Source of the DNA: Candidatus Heimdallarchaeota archaeon
Lineage (GTDB): Archaea > Asgardarchaeota > Heimdallarchaeia > JABLTI01
NCBI GenBank assembly: GCA_019058275.1
Contig: JAHLVW010000061.1
Location: 27,656-91,655, forward strand
Direction of reading: 5' to 3'
DNA length: 64,000 nucleotides
In this document: one piece after another, positions 54,484 to 63,765 of the stretch
How the letters are laid out: the number at the start of each line of letters is the position of its first letter
Numbering within the stretch: position 1 is the stretch's first letter
The notes under the pieces: generated by a model
Seen by the model: only the letters and a program-made list of their open reading frames with translations
Databases searched by the model: none
What the model was told of the DNA's origin: nothing
Translations under genes and position numbers: made by a program

Positions 54484-55264
54484 CTATTTTACAAGTTGAA
54501 TTGATAGTTTGTCTAGTAATTTTCTAAATTTCAAATAATCTCTATATTTTACAATTTTTAAGGGTGAAGAATATTCATTTGCATTTAGCTCTTCCATTGT
54601 CTCTACAGCTTTTATCCTTTCTTTTGATGAAAAATTTTCATGAGGTAAAAACATACAAATTTTGTTTGTTTTATCATTAACAATTGAAATAATCTCTTCA
54701 TCTAATATCATTTGTGGATCCGCATATTCGATTAATCCTGCTTCTCCAAAACTAAATGATCTAATGGTTTTTACTCTGATTGTATTATTCAATTTGTTAA
54801 ATAGAATTTTTACAGAATCTTTTGTGATATCGTTCTTTTTTCCAATAAGTTTTTTGATACTCTTTAACTATTTTTTTAATTGCCAAATGGTTCTTTAAGG
54901 CATATCTTTCTTGATCATCTTTCAATAAAAGAAAGAGTGAACAAACACGACCATGTTCAGCAATTCTTGTATCTTTTGTGCTTGAGGCTTTAACATTAAA
55001 AGAATAAATCAAGTATTTTAAATCAATCCTATCAAAAATTGGCAATGGTCCAAACAAGACTTCAAGTACAGCTTCTCCTCCATGAACAGTAGACATCCCA
55101 TGGACTACCATTCTATTTATTAGATCTTTAGGAATCCTGGTATTATTGTACCGAGCAATAGGACCGATATCCTCGAAAACTCCTATTACAATACCATAGA
55201 ATGCTTTTTCAGTTCTTGTTGATTTCTTCTTGGATTTGCTTTTTGAAGCAGATTTTGATGACAT
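54484..55264 (-). CDS. 'IGP-signature' family protein, frameshifted
   Basis: A Lys/Ser-rich N-terminus precedes FYGIVIGVFEDIGPIARYNN, then LINRMVVHGMSTVHGG and a strand-rich middle. This is the same pattern as the partial protein at 1-242. The frame ends at 54797, but reading the A6 run (54850-54855, minus strand) as A5 continues it through LIGKKNDITKDSVKILFNKL to VKTIRSFSFGEAGLI and a C-terminus at 54484. The restored protein has about 260 residues. The family may be a small-GTPase-partner fold (longin/roadblock-like), but that is a guess. Confidence 0.5.
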
Positions 55265-55610
55265 ATACTAGACCTTTTTTCTTTAATTGATTTAACTGAT
55301 ATAAATAATTGAATTTGAGAGATCTTAATAATTTCGGGTAACATTTTCATGTTCAAAAATTTATCTCTAAATGAAAATAAAATTCAACTTTCATTTCAAC
55401 AAATATTGGTGAAAACTAGTATTAATTTATCGCAGCGATTGGCTTAAGTCAAAAAAGTTAAATCTTAATAGTACTTTTGAATTATATATCCAAAATGTAT
55501 CCTATCATTATTGGATGAGAGATAGGTCTATACAATTAAGGTAATATATAACTTAAGAAATAGTAAATTACTAGAAAAAGTATTGTCGCAATTTTGAGGA
55601 GAAATGATAT
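55265..55610. other. 346-base intergenic region without a gene
   Basis: No reading frame of note on either strand and no RNA-like structure by eye. It is AT-rich, with several TATA-like stretches (for example TATATA-type blocks near 55484 and 55547) that could serve the divergent genes on both sides. Confidence 0.4.
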
Positions 55611-56906
55611 TTGTCTTCTGGGAATGATAACAAAAAATTACTTCTAATAGGAACACTAATTGGAGTTCTAGGTGCTGCTGCATTAATTATAGGAATGTTT
55701 ATTCAATTCACAGTATTTAATCCAGTAGATATCTTTGCCTTGGGAATCATAGCTGTAGCAGCAGGAATTTTCCTAATTTGCTTTATAACGTTTTTAGCCA
55801 CAATTACTCCAGCGGGATTGACAGTCAATGATGAAAGACCAAGCCTTTTTGCACTACTTATTTTCATCTTTGCTCCTACAGTTTTAATATCTGATTATAC
55901 AACACCAATGTACTTTCTTTTAGACATCGGAAACGGTATTTTAGATGATGCATCTGTAGGATTTGGTTTTTATTTAGTTTATATTGGCGTAGCCCTGTTA
56001 ATGGTTTCTTTCCTATTATTAGCTTGTATTTATCTATGGAAAAATAGAATGAGTACTACCGGAGGATTAAACCTTGGTAGTTCATCAGAGATAGGTATAG
56101 TCAAATTATTAAGAATAATAACTAGCATCTTGATTATTGTAGCTGGTGCAGGAATTGTATTAGGATTTATTATTGCACCATATTCAGCATCTGGTGATGT
56201 TTTTGGATTATTGATGTATGAAGATGGCAGTCATCTTGATCTAAAAGCACTAACATTTTTGATTTTGATTGTAGGAGTTATCATTACTGCAGTGTTTGAA
56301 TTGTTTAGTAACTTGGGAATTTTCAAAATGTCTAAAAGTGAATTACCTGTTCTAGCCTTTTTAATTGCAGTAATAGCATTGCCTGGTTATTCAACAAAAT
56401 CAACCACCCTAAATGCTTGGACTTCACCAGTTTTCGAGCTACTTAGATTTGGTAAAGGAATATTTGAAAGTTCATTAATGACTATTACAGCCTTTGGTTG
56501 GATCTTACTGCTAAGTGTATTAGCTTTAGTGCTGACATTTTTCTTGAGTATTCTAACATACTTCTTTAATACATCAGCAAGTTTCACAGCTAGAGCTCGA
56601 AGAGCTCCAAGAACTGGAGGAGGAAGATTAGAAGCAAGAAGAAAGAAAGGTAAATTCCCTTCAGGACCACCTTCCTCACCAGTTGGAGATAGATCAGTAG
56701 CACTTTCTGAACCAACTTCAATGACAGGTGGTTCACAACCAACAGTTTCATCAGCTCCACCTTCACCCCCTGCATTCATGCCATCTTCATCTGCAGCACC
56801 AGCAACAAGCTCTGACAAACCAACATGCCCATTCTGTGGAAAAAACCTAAGATTCATAGAAGAATATCAACGTTGGTACTGTGACAGCTGTTCACAATAC
56901 GTTTAA
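55611..56906 (+). CDS. Multi-pass membrane protein with disordered linker and C-terminal zinc ribbon
   Basis: 431 residues with eight or so membrane helices in two similar halves (for example LLIGTLIGVLGAAALIIGMF and LLRIITSILIIVAGAGIVLG), suggesting an internal repeat. Then comes a Pro/Ser/Ala-rich linker of about 85 residues, and a zinc ribbon CPFCGKNLRFIEEYQRWYCD...C at the very end, facing the cytoplasm. A TTG at 55611 is preceded at 9 bases by GAGGAG; the nearby ATG is out of frame. No family is recognised. Zinc ribbons on membrane proteins are common in Asgard archaea and may contact proteins or nucleic acids. It ends at a hairpin. Confidence 0.6.
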   Translation: MSSGNDNKKLLLIGTLIGVLGAAALIIGMFIQFTVFNPVDIFALGIIAVAAGIFLICFITFLATITPAGLTVNDERPSLFALLIFIFAPTVLISDYTTPMYFLLDIGNGILDDASVGFGFYLVYIGVALLMVSFLLLACIYLWKNRMSTTGGLNLGSSSEIGIVKLLRIITSILIIVAGAGIVLGFIIAPYSASGDVFGLLMYEDGSHLDLKALTFLILIVGVIITAVFELFSNLGIFKMSKSELPVLAFLIAVIALPGYSTKSTTLNAWTSPVFELLRFGKGIFESSLMTITAFGWILLLSVLALVLTFFLSILTYFFNTSASFTARARRAPRTGGGRLEARRKKGKFPSGPPSSPVGDRSVALSEPTSMTGGSQPTVSSAPPSPPAFMPSSSAAPATSSDKPTCPFCGKNLRFIEEYQRWYCDSCSQYV

Positions 56907-56919
56907 GAAAAAATGTCTA

Positions 56920-56950
56920 AGAAAGGATTTTTCCTTTCTCTGTTTTATTT
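56920..56950 (+). terminator. Hairpin between convergent genes
   Basis: AGAAAGGA (56920-56927) and TCCTTTCT (56932-56939), an 8-bp stem with a TTTT loop, followed by T-rich sequence. It is 14 bases after the stop codon of the zinc-ribbon membrane protein. Confidence 0.55.
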
Positions 56951-57679
56951 TCATTCAGCATCTAATTGACCAGCTTCTGATAGCTTTAACTCTTTTTTAC
57001 CTATTTTGTATTCTTTCCCTTTTAGTGCATCAATAAATGGTCCTATGTATTTTGGTACTGTTGCTACTGCTAATCCTGTTACTAATAATCCCAGAATTAG
57101 TCCATTATGCAACATGTGATTTGTAACCCATGGTGGAAAAATTAGTATAAAGAATGCTGCAGGTATTGCTACAAAAAATGATAGGAATTGTGCTGGTCTC
57201 ACATATTTTGTTATAACAGTTATTATTGCATGAGTTACTAGATAAATAATTAAAACAATAGGATTTGCTAAACTTAGAATTCCAGCAGATGTTCCCAACC
57301 CTCTTCCCCCTCTAAATTTCAAATAAATACTGAAATTATGTCCTATAACCACTGCAAAAGCAACTAGAATGTATATTACTGCATCCATATCAGGAATTGT
57401 CCAGTTAGTTAAAGTAGATCCTTGAAAAGTATCATCAAATTCTATTAGCATTACAGTTAGAACACACAAAAATCCCTTAGTAAAATCTAACAAACCAGCT
57501 AATAATCCTAACCAAAAACCGGCGGTTATCATAGTATTTAAACCACCCACGTTTTGTGTTCCAACTTCTCTTAGATCCTTTCCTGTTTTGAGTTTTGCTA
57601 CAATATAAGAAAAAGGAATAGAGCCTATCAAATAGGCAGCAATTGGGCATATTATAATCCATATCCAAGGAGCAACCAT
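56951..57679 (-). CDS. plsY: PlsY-type glycerol-3-phosphate acyltransferase, copy 1
   Basis: About 242 residues with six or seven membrane helices. PlsY signature loops are visible: GSIPFSYIVAKLKTGKDLRE followed by GTQNVGGLN (PlsY GSGNxGxTN), LDFTKGF (DxxKG), and GHNFSIYLKFRGGRGLGTS (GHxxPxFxxFxGGKG). PlsY moves an acyl group from acyl-phosphate to the sn-1 hydroxyl of glycerol-3-phosphate, the first step of bacterial ester lipids. That is unexpected in an archaeon with isoprenoid ethers. The loop is altered (GG for GA-T), so the substrate may differ. The ATG at 57679 is preferred over a TTG at 57694. It is paired with copy 2 upstream. Confidence 0.85.
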   Translation of the reverse strand: MVAPWIWIIICPIAAYLIGSIPFSYIVAKLKTGKDLREVGTQNVGGLNTMITAGFWLGLLAGLLDFTKGFLCVLTVMLIEFDDTFQGSTLTNWTIPDMDAVIYILVAFAVVIGHNFSIYLKFRGGRGLGTSAGILSLANPIVLIIYLVTHAIITVITKYVRPAQFLSFFVAIPAAFFILIFPPWVTNHMLHNGLILGLLVTGLAVATVPKYIGPFIDALKGKEYKIGKKELKLSEAGQLDAE

Positions 57680-57762
57680 TTTATTTCCCAACAATTTTCT
57701 TGCTTTATCACTATTTTATTCAGTTGATATAAGTTTGTACTATATTTTATTATCTGTTTTTA

Positions 57763-58503
57763 TTATTGTTTCACAGTATCTTTTTCATTTTCTTCTGCTA
57801 GAACTACTCCTGTTTTTCCTACACGATATTCTTTTCCTTTAAACATATCTATGAATGATTGCAAGAGTTTTGGCAAAATGACAATTGCAATACCTAACAC
57901 AAAAAGTCCCATTGTGAAAGTACTATCCATACCTACAATGGCTATCCATGGAGGAAAGAAATTCAAGAAGAATGCTATAGGTGCTCCAACAAAAATCGCA
58001 AAAAATAGTGCGGGACGAACGTATTTTATTAATACCATGAAAATCGCTATACTTACCACAAAAACAAGCAACAAAATTGGATTTGCGATAACTAGGAAAC
58101 TCACTATTGCAGCCATTCCTCTACCACCCTTAAATCCTATGTATATTGAATAGTTATGTCCGAGTAATATAGCCATAGCTACTAATATATAGATTAAATC
58201 ATGGATAGAAATTTCATGATATTTACCAACACCTGCTATTGCTTCATCATTAAATGGTATAGCAAGAGCTGCTATAATACAAACCAAACCTTTAGAATAA
58301 TCTAACCATCCTGCAAAAATCCCCCAATTAAAACCACTTCTTATCATTACATTTAATCCACCTACATTCTTATTTCCAATTTCCCTTAGATCATCACCAG
58401 TAAGTCGTTTTGCAACGATGTAGGAAAAGGGAATAGCTCCTATGAAATAAGCTATGACTGGACAAACAATTACCCAAACCCAATGTTCTATTACTGTTGC
58501 CAT
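57763..58503 (-). CDS. plsY: PlsY-type glycerol-3-phosphate acyltransferase, copy 2
   Basis: About 246 residues, clearly a paralogue of copy 1: GAIPFSYIVAKRLTGDDLRE, GNKNVGGLN, LDYSKGL, GHNYSIYIGFKGGRGMA. Both copies keep the Lys-Gly after the Asp and the Gly-Gly-Arg-Gly phosphate loop, and both carry a charged C-terminal tail of about 25 residues with FKGKEYRVGK in common, which is not typical of bacterial PlsY. The tandem pair may have split substrates or form a heterodimer. The ATG at 58503 is preferred. It lies 84 bases upstream of copy 1, same strand. Confidence 0.85.
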   Translation of the reverse strand: MATVIEHWVWVIVCPVIAYFIGAIPFSYIVAKRLTGDDLREIGNKNVGGLNVMIRSGFNWGIFAGWLDYSKGLVCIIAALAIPFNDEAIAGVGKYHEISIHDLIYILVAMAILLGHNYSIYIGFKGGRGMAAIVSFLVIANPILLLVFVVSIAIFMVLIKYVRPALFFAIFVGAPIAFFLNFFPPWIAIVGMDSTFTMGLFVLGIAIVILPKLLQSFIDMFKGKEYRVGKTGVVLAEENEKDTVKQ

Positions 58504-58605
58504 TTTTATCAACTTGTTCAGTAGCACACAAAAAACATTTCATAATATATAGATTTTATGCCAAATAGAGAAAATGAAGAAATTAGAGGGAAAAGAAGGG
58601 TTTAT

Positions 58606-59157
58606 TCAATAATGATTATGATGTACAAACTCGTTTAATGCTTTTCTTAGTGGTCTTTTTCCTTCAGATATTTTTTGCTTTTCTGTTAACTCACTAAGGT
58701 CATCTGTTTTTTTACCTACAATAATTAGCGTGATTAGAACCATTTCTTCTGGTATACCAAGTATTTCCTTAGCTTTACTATGACTGTAACCAGCAATTGG
58801 ATGCATTACTAATCCAAGCTCTGTTCCACGTAAAATCATATTAGCAGTAGCCATTCCTGTATCAAAGAGATAATATTCTCTACTCTTTCCAATAACACAA
58901 TCTAGTTCTTTCTTACTGATAACAGCAATAATCATAGATGCTTTTTTTGCCCAAAGATTACTTTCCTTTAATGCATCAAATAACTTTGTTAATATTTCTT
59001 TTTCATATACAAATACATAATTCCAAGGTTGATAATTAAAACAAGATGCAGACAATTGAGCATTTTTAGCTAAATCATCAATCAATTCATTTGTTATTTC
59101 CACTTTCTCAAGAGCTCGGTAAGCTCTTCGATCATTAATTATTGTTTTTACTGAAAT
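58606..59157 (-). CDS. Nitroreductase family protein with probable ATT start
   Basis: About 183 residues of the FMN nitroreductase fold. The restored start NDRRAYRALEKVEITNELI carries the Arg-Arg FMN phosphate site, and ASCFNYQPWNYVFV is the second FMN loop. FDTGMATANMILRGTELGL and the C-terminal VGKKTDDLSELTEKQK are typical of this subfamily. The first conventional start (GTG at 59103) would remove the FMN-binding Arg pair. Upstream, GGTGAT (59163-59168 on the complement) lies 5 bases before an in-frame ATT at 59157, the likely start. Confidence 0.7.
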   Translation of the reverse strand: MSVKTIINDRRAYRALEKVEITNELIDDLAKNAQLSASCFNYQPWNYVFVYEKEILTKLFDALKESNLWAKKASMIIAVISKKELDCVIGKSREYYLFDTGMATANMILRGTELGLVMHPIAGYSHSKAKEILGIPEEMVLITLIIVGKKTDDLSELTEKQKISEGKRPLRKALNEFVHHNHY

Positions 59158-59262
59158 AATATATCACCCAAGTTGTGCTACATAAGAATTATCAGTCTCA
59201 AGAGTTTTAAATGTTCTAGATTAAAAATAAAAGCCCTAGCTAATGCAGGACTGATTAAACAT

Positions 59263-62094
59263 TCAAATCGTTTTGATCCCTTTAATGGTATCTTTTCTAA
59301 AGATAATCCAAGATGTTAATGCAGCTGCTCCAATCGATGTGACGAATAATAGCGAAAACGATAGAATTATTTGTACTGGTGGAAAAACTAACTCTACTGG
59401 AGGGAGAGTATTATCAACTGTTAGAATATCCATAAACATTGTTGCTGAACCAATTGCTACAATAAACCCTATTATTGAGCCAAATAAGATTAGCGAAAGT
59501 GCTTCAGTTGTAAACATTGAAAAGAGTTGTTTTGGTGACATGCCTAGAGTTTTTAGCATAACAACTTCCATTTCATTCTCAATAGATTGTATTATGATCA
59601 TTAATGAAATTGCAGCAACTGTGATAACTAGTGATGAAATAAACGCAGTATTGAGTGATCCATAAAGCATTGTATTTCTTAAGCTTCCTTCATAAGTACC
59701 CATCAAATCTTCTACACATTCAACATTCCTACCAATTGTTAATTCTATTGCATCAGCAACCTCAGAAATCGAGTAACCATCTGCTACCTTTACTAACATA
59801 TCTCCTTCGATATTCATATCATTGTATGCAAGATTGTTGACAAAATCATAATTGCCTACAATCGTAAATCTATAGATTGTTGATTCAGGTCTTGGATATT
59901 CCACGAAAAATCTTGGGAAATACCTGTAAGTATCAACTATATCTAAAGTGTAGTTGAATTTCCCCTGTGCATATTTTTCGACAATAATGTCCATTTGTCC
60001 ACCTTTTGCACTATTGACTTTGTCTAGTTCATCTTTTTGCATAAAGACATCAGTATAATTATCAATTTGTGAGAAGAATCTCAAAGCATCCTGCACTCCA
60101 AGATATTCTTTATCAAAGTACGCAGTTTTCGGAAATTCTTCGATATCTATTCCTACTAGCAAATAGCCATATGTAATACTTCCATATGTTGCTACTTGAC
60201 TCGTAAACGTCAAATATGTTCCTGAGCTTACTCCTTCAATAGCTAACACTAGATCTTTCATGTCTTTGTTTTCAACTTTCACATTTTTTATTAGAATATC
60301 TGCTCCCAATTGATAATATGCTTGTTCTGAATCAAAATCTTGATACGATTGAATTATGGTTACAGATGATATGATTAATGTGAATGTTAAGGTTACAAGC
60401 ACTAATGAATGAATAACTGCCCCTCTTCTTCGCATACTTCTTTTAGCCGATAAGCTAAGTATCCCCAGTTTTGGAGATTTCCAACCAATCTTTGCTAGTA
60501 AGCTAATGAAGTAAGGATAGATTCTTGTTACCAGTAATATACTTCCAAGAACTAGGCAAATGGGAGCCGTTGTTCCGAAACCATAAGCAAATGAATATGC
60601 TTGACTTCCCTTAAGCTCTATTTTTACAATCAACCATAATACAATACCAAGTAGTATTAGAAATACATCAAGGTATGTTCGTTCCCAAGTTGGTTTTCTT
60701 TGAACTGTAGTTCCATAAGCTTCTATTGTTGAAATATTGCTTGTATCCCAGATATTTTTAGCATTTACGATGGTTGAAAAGATAAATGCAGCAGCAATTA
60801 TTGTGTAAAATATAATCATACTTGTTGATGGAAAAACACTTATACCGCCAAAACTTAAGAAACCATTGCTTTTCATCATAAACCATGCAAATGGATAACC
60901 AATAATTACGCAAATTAACATAGCAACAACAGTAAATTCTACTACTTGAAATATTAGAAGGGAAAGTACTTCTTTTCTAGATGCTCCTCTCTGAAGCATA
61001 CTTGAAACTTGTCTTTGTTGTCTCTTCTTCATTAAATTAGCAGAGTAATTTGTTAATGATAATGCCATTCCTATTAGTGGAGTTATAAATAATAACCCAA
61101 ATAACTGGAAGATTAGAAATTCTTCATTAAACTTCCTCAATTGCTCTATTAGCTCAGGTTGTACTGTTAATTCAAAATTAGAATTTTCAAATGCTCGAAG
61201 AATTTCTTGACTTAATCTATTGAGCATTGCTATTTCACCTGCAATGTTAAAAGCATCTATTGTACTCAAATCAAAAGCCATACGACATATAAATGCTATA
61301 TCACCTTGCAGATATTCAATCCTTGAAACGTAATTCATTACTCCCTTATGAGTAGTTAAAATAAATTGATCTGTTAAATATTCATCAAGTGCTTTAAAGT
61401 CTTCATTTAAAATACCTTTATAATTTTCAAAATCCTCGCTTGCAATTACACCAGTTACATTAACATAAGCTCCAGTTTTTATTTCACCATTCATACCATA
61501 AGGATAACTTAAAGTAGCATATGGATCAGGGGGAAGTGTTAATATTGGAACATAAACAGGAAAAGTACCCAATTTTGATAAGTTTGTACTTTCTATTATA
61601 GCTCTTTTTGCGACTACAACAACCTCATCTATTTTATGAGGAAGAGTTCCATTCAATAAGAGTGTCTCGAATATACTGAAATAATCAGGTGGCAATCCAT
61701 ATGTAGTAAAATCAGTTAAAATTTGCTCAGTACCATTAGTGTATCTTGGTCCCACATAAAGATAAGTACCTCTTTCTGAAATCCAATCTGTTCTTAATAC
61801 TCTATCAGTTATTCCTATATTATCTAATACTGAATTAGTTATATTTAATATCTCAGAAATTATTACATCTTCTCTATCAATAATATGTGTTAATGATATT
61901 TTGATAGTAAATTGTCTTGTAGGAGTTTCTTTATTAAAGGAAGTAAAGGCATCATATTGAAAACTATACATGAAAATTAATCCTTCTGAAATCATAGCAA
62001 GGCTGATTCCTAATCCAAGAAACATAACAACAGTATTTCGTCTGTTTAGTAGGAGCATTTTGTAAAAGATTTTTAGCCTTTCAAGGATTCTCAT
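59263..62094 (-). CDS. Large FtsX/MacB-type ABC permease-like protein
   Basis: 943 residues. An N-terminal membrane helix (VVMFLGLGISLAMISEGLIF) is followed by a 300-residue extracytoplasmic domain, then an FtsX domain (RGASRKEVLSLLIFQVVEFT), further helices, a second large outside domain, and a second FtsX domain at the C-terminus (LGMSPKQLFSMFTTEALSLI). This is the layout of MacB/LolCE permeases, which use ATP hydrolysed by a partner to do mechanical work on outside substrates, such as lipoprotein release or export. No ATPase is encoded nearby. The ATG at 62094 is preceded by GGTGA. Confidence 0.8.
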   Translation of the reverse strand: MRILERLKIFYKMLLLNRRNTVVMFLGLGISLAMISEGLIFMYSFQYDAFTSFNKETPTRQFTIKISLTHIIDREDVIISEILNITNSVLDNIGITDRVLRTDWISERGTYLYVGPRYTNGTEQILTDFTTYGLPPDYFSIFETLLLNGTLPHKIDEVVVVAKRAIIESTNLSKLGTFPVYVPILTLPPDPYATLSYPYGMNGEIKTGAYVNVTGVIASEDFENYKGILNEDFKALDEYLTDQFILTTHKGVMNYVSRIEYLQGDIAFICRMAFDLSTIDAFNIAGEIAMLNRLSQEILRAFENSNFELTVQPELIEQLRKFNEEFLIFQLFGLLFITPLIGMALSLTNYSANLMKKRQQRQVSSMLQRGASRKEVLSLLIFQVVEFTVVAMLICVIIGYPFAWFMMKSNGFLSFGGISVFPSTSMIIFYTIIAAAFIFSTIVNAKNIWDTSNISTIEAYGTTVQRKPTWERTYLDVFLILLGIVLWLIVKIELKGSQAYSFAYGFGTTAPICLVLGSILLVTRIYPYFISLLAKIGWKSPKLGILSLSAKRSMRRRGAVIHSLVLVTLTFTLIISSVTIIQSYQDFDSEQAYYQLGADILIKNVKVENKDMKDLVLAIEGVSSGTYLTFTSQVATYGSITYGYLLVGIDIEEFPKTAYFDKEYLGVQDALRFFSQIDNYTDVFMQKDELDKVNSAKGGQMDIIVEKYAQGKFNYTLDIVDTYRYFPRFFVEYPRPESTIYRFTIVGNYDFVNNLAYNDMNIEGDMLVKVADGYSISEVADAIELTIGRNVECVEDLMGTYEGSLRNTMLYGSLNTAFISSLVITVAAISLMIIIQSIENEMEVVMLKTLGMSPKQLFSMFTTEALSLILFGSIIGFIVAIGSATMFMDILTVDNTLPPVELVFPPVQIILSFSLLFVTSIGAAALTSWIIFRKDTIKGIKTI

Positions 62095-62106
62095 TATAAT
62101 ATTCAC

Positions 62107-62381
62107 CGAAATTTGCCAGATTTCATATATAATCCAAACTACCTATGCTTCTAATTTGATTACCTTTGTAGTATAAATTTGTTTGTTTTAAACTGGAAAG
62201 CATTGATTTTTTAAGAATATCACTGTAAATTTTTTAAGAAGATATTCTCTTTAAATTAAGTTAAAGAGACTTGAATAATGAGCACAAGTTGGTCAGATTT
62301 AACACAAATGCTAATTATTAGTGACCACACTATGATAAAAAGAAAATAAACAGTGTTTTCATATCAGAATGTGAAGTGAAT
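62107..62381. other. Divergent intergenic region
   Basis: About 270 bases between the permease and tldD. It is AT-rich with no gene on either strand that I could support; presumably it holds both promoters. Confidence 0.35.
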
Positions 62382-63764
62382 ATGATGTTTGATGTAATTC
62401 TGAAAGGTATAGAATACGGGAGAAATCTCAAAGTAGATTTCGTCGATGTTCGATATCAAGATAAATACATTGCAAATTACCAGTCTCGAGATGGTGAATT
62501 AACTGTCACTACTGGTTTTCGAAGAGGATTTAGCACAAGAGTACTTTTTGATGGTGCATTAGGGTTTGCTTCAACTACTTCAATAGAGCTTAAAGACCTA
62601 AAGTCAATAATTCAACAAGCAACGAAGTTAGCTAAAGGTGCAGCAGCTTCTAAGAAAGAGAAGATTACATTAGCAGATACAAAACCGTACCAAGATAAGG
62701 TTATCTCTCCAAGGATAAAGTCTCTTAAGGATATCTCTGTAACAGAGAAAATCAATATGATAAAAGAGGCAGAGAAAGTATACAAAGATTACAAAGAGAT
62801 TAAGAGTTACAATTTAGGATATGATGAGATTATTGATCATCGTATTGTAGCAAATAGTGATGGAGCTCAAATAGAACAAAGAATTATGATACCTACAGTT
62901 CGTGCTCAGGGTGTAGCAACTCGAGAAACTAAAATAGTTCCCTACACAGAAGCTTGGAGCAAAACCAAAGGATTTGAACTAATTGACGAACATCCCCTCA
63001 CTGAATTAGCTAAATTTGTTTCTGAATCAGCAATTAGAAATCTAGATGCATCATTACCTAAAGGTGGACTCACAAAAGTAGTTATAGATCATACTTCTGT
63101 AGGAATTATTGCTCATGAAGCTGTAGGTCATTGTAGCGAAGCAGATCTAGTTGAAGCTGGAAGTTTTCTAAAAGGCAAATTGAATAATAAAGTTTGTTCT
63201 GAATTAATTACTATAATTGATACTCCAGTTTTTGATGATGCTGCTGGATGGTACATGTATGACGATGAAGGTACTAAAGGTAAAGAAGTAGAAATCATTA
63301 AAGATGGCATTTTAACAGGATACCTAAATGATCGATATTATGCTGCAAAAATGGGAATGGAACCAACAGGAAATGCACGAGCATTCAATTTCAACGATGA
63401 ACCTCTTATACGAATGAGAAACACATACATCTCCCCAGGTGACATGACAGATGAAGAATTATACGAAGCTGTTAAAGACGGTCTTTATGTAACTGGTATG
63501 ATGAATGGTTCTGCTGATACATCTGGTGAATTCATGGTTGGAACAGGACAAGCATATGAAATTAAAAATGGAAAACTAACTGACAAGGTTTTCATTGGTC
63601 CAACAATGACAGGTAATGCTTTTAAAATGCTTTCATCCACTCTTGGAGTAGGAAAGAAATTACAACTTAATATTGGAACTGGATTTTGTGGTAAAGAACA
63701 AGCTGCCAAAGTCGATGCTGGTGGAGGAAAACTAGCTTGCACTGTAATCCTAGGAGGAAGGTAA
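62382..63764 (+). CDS. tldD: TldD-type metalloprotease
   Basis: About 460 residues. The metalloprotease site HExxxH is in GIIAHEAVGHCSEADLVEAG. The fold is completed by GTGQAYEIKNGKLTDKVFIG, MTGNAFKMLSSTLGVGKKL and the C-terminal Cys motif CGKEQAAKVDAGGGKLACTV. TldD is the active partner of the TldD/TldE heterodimer, which unfolds and cleaves short peptides, including modified toxins. Archaeal pairs are widespread. The start is the ATG at 62382 after a GTGAAT ribosome-like site. tldE follows 1 base after the stop codon. Confidence 0.92.
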   Translation: MMFDVILKGIEYGRNLKVDFVDVRYQDKYIANYQSRDGELTVTTGFRRGFSTRVLFDGALGFASTTSIELKDLKSIIQQATKLAKGAAASKKEKITLADTKPYQDKVISPRIKSLKDISVTEKINMIKEAEKVYKDYKEIKSYNLGYDEIIDHRIVANSDGAQIEQRIMIPTVRAQGVATRETKIVPYTEAWSKTKGFELIDEHPLTELAKFVSESAIRNLDASLPKGGLTKVVIDHTSVGIIAHEAVGHCSEADLVEAGSFLKGKLNNKVCSELITIIDTPVFDDAAGWYMYDDEGTKGKEVEIIKDGILTGYLNDRYYAAKMGMEPTGNARAFNFNDEPLIRMRNTYISPGDMTDEELYEAVKDGLYVTGMMNGSADTSGEFMVGTGQAYEIKNGKLTDKVFIGPTMTGNAFKMLSSTLGVGKKLQLNIGTGFCGKEQAAKVDAGGGKLACTVILGGR

Positions 63765-63765
63765 T

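Noticed and set aside
56387..56857. A 156-codon minus-strand frame opposite the zinc-ribbon membrane protein
   Set aside because: It mirrors the low-complexity Pro/Ser/Ala linker and membrane helices of the plus-strand gene; no independent homology.
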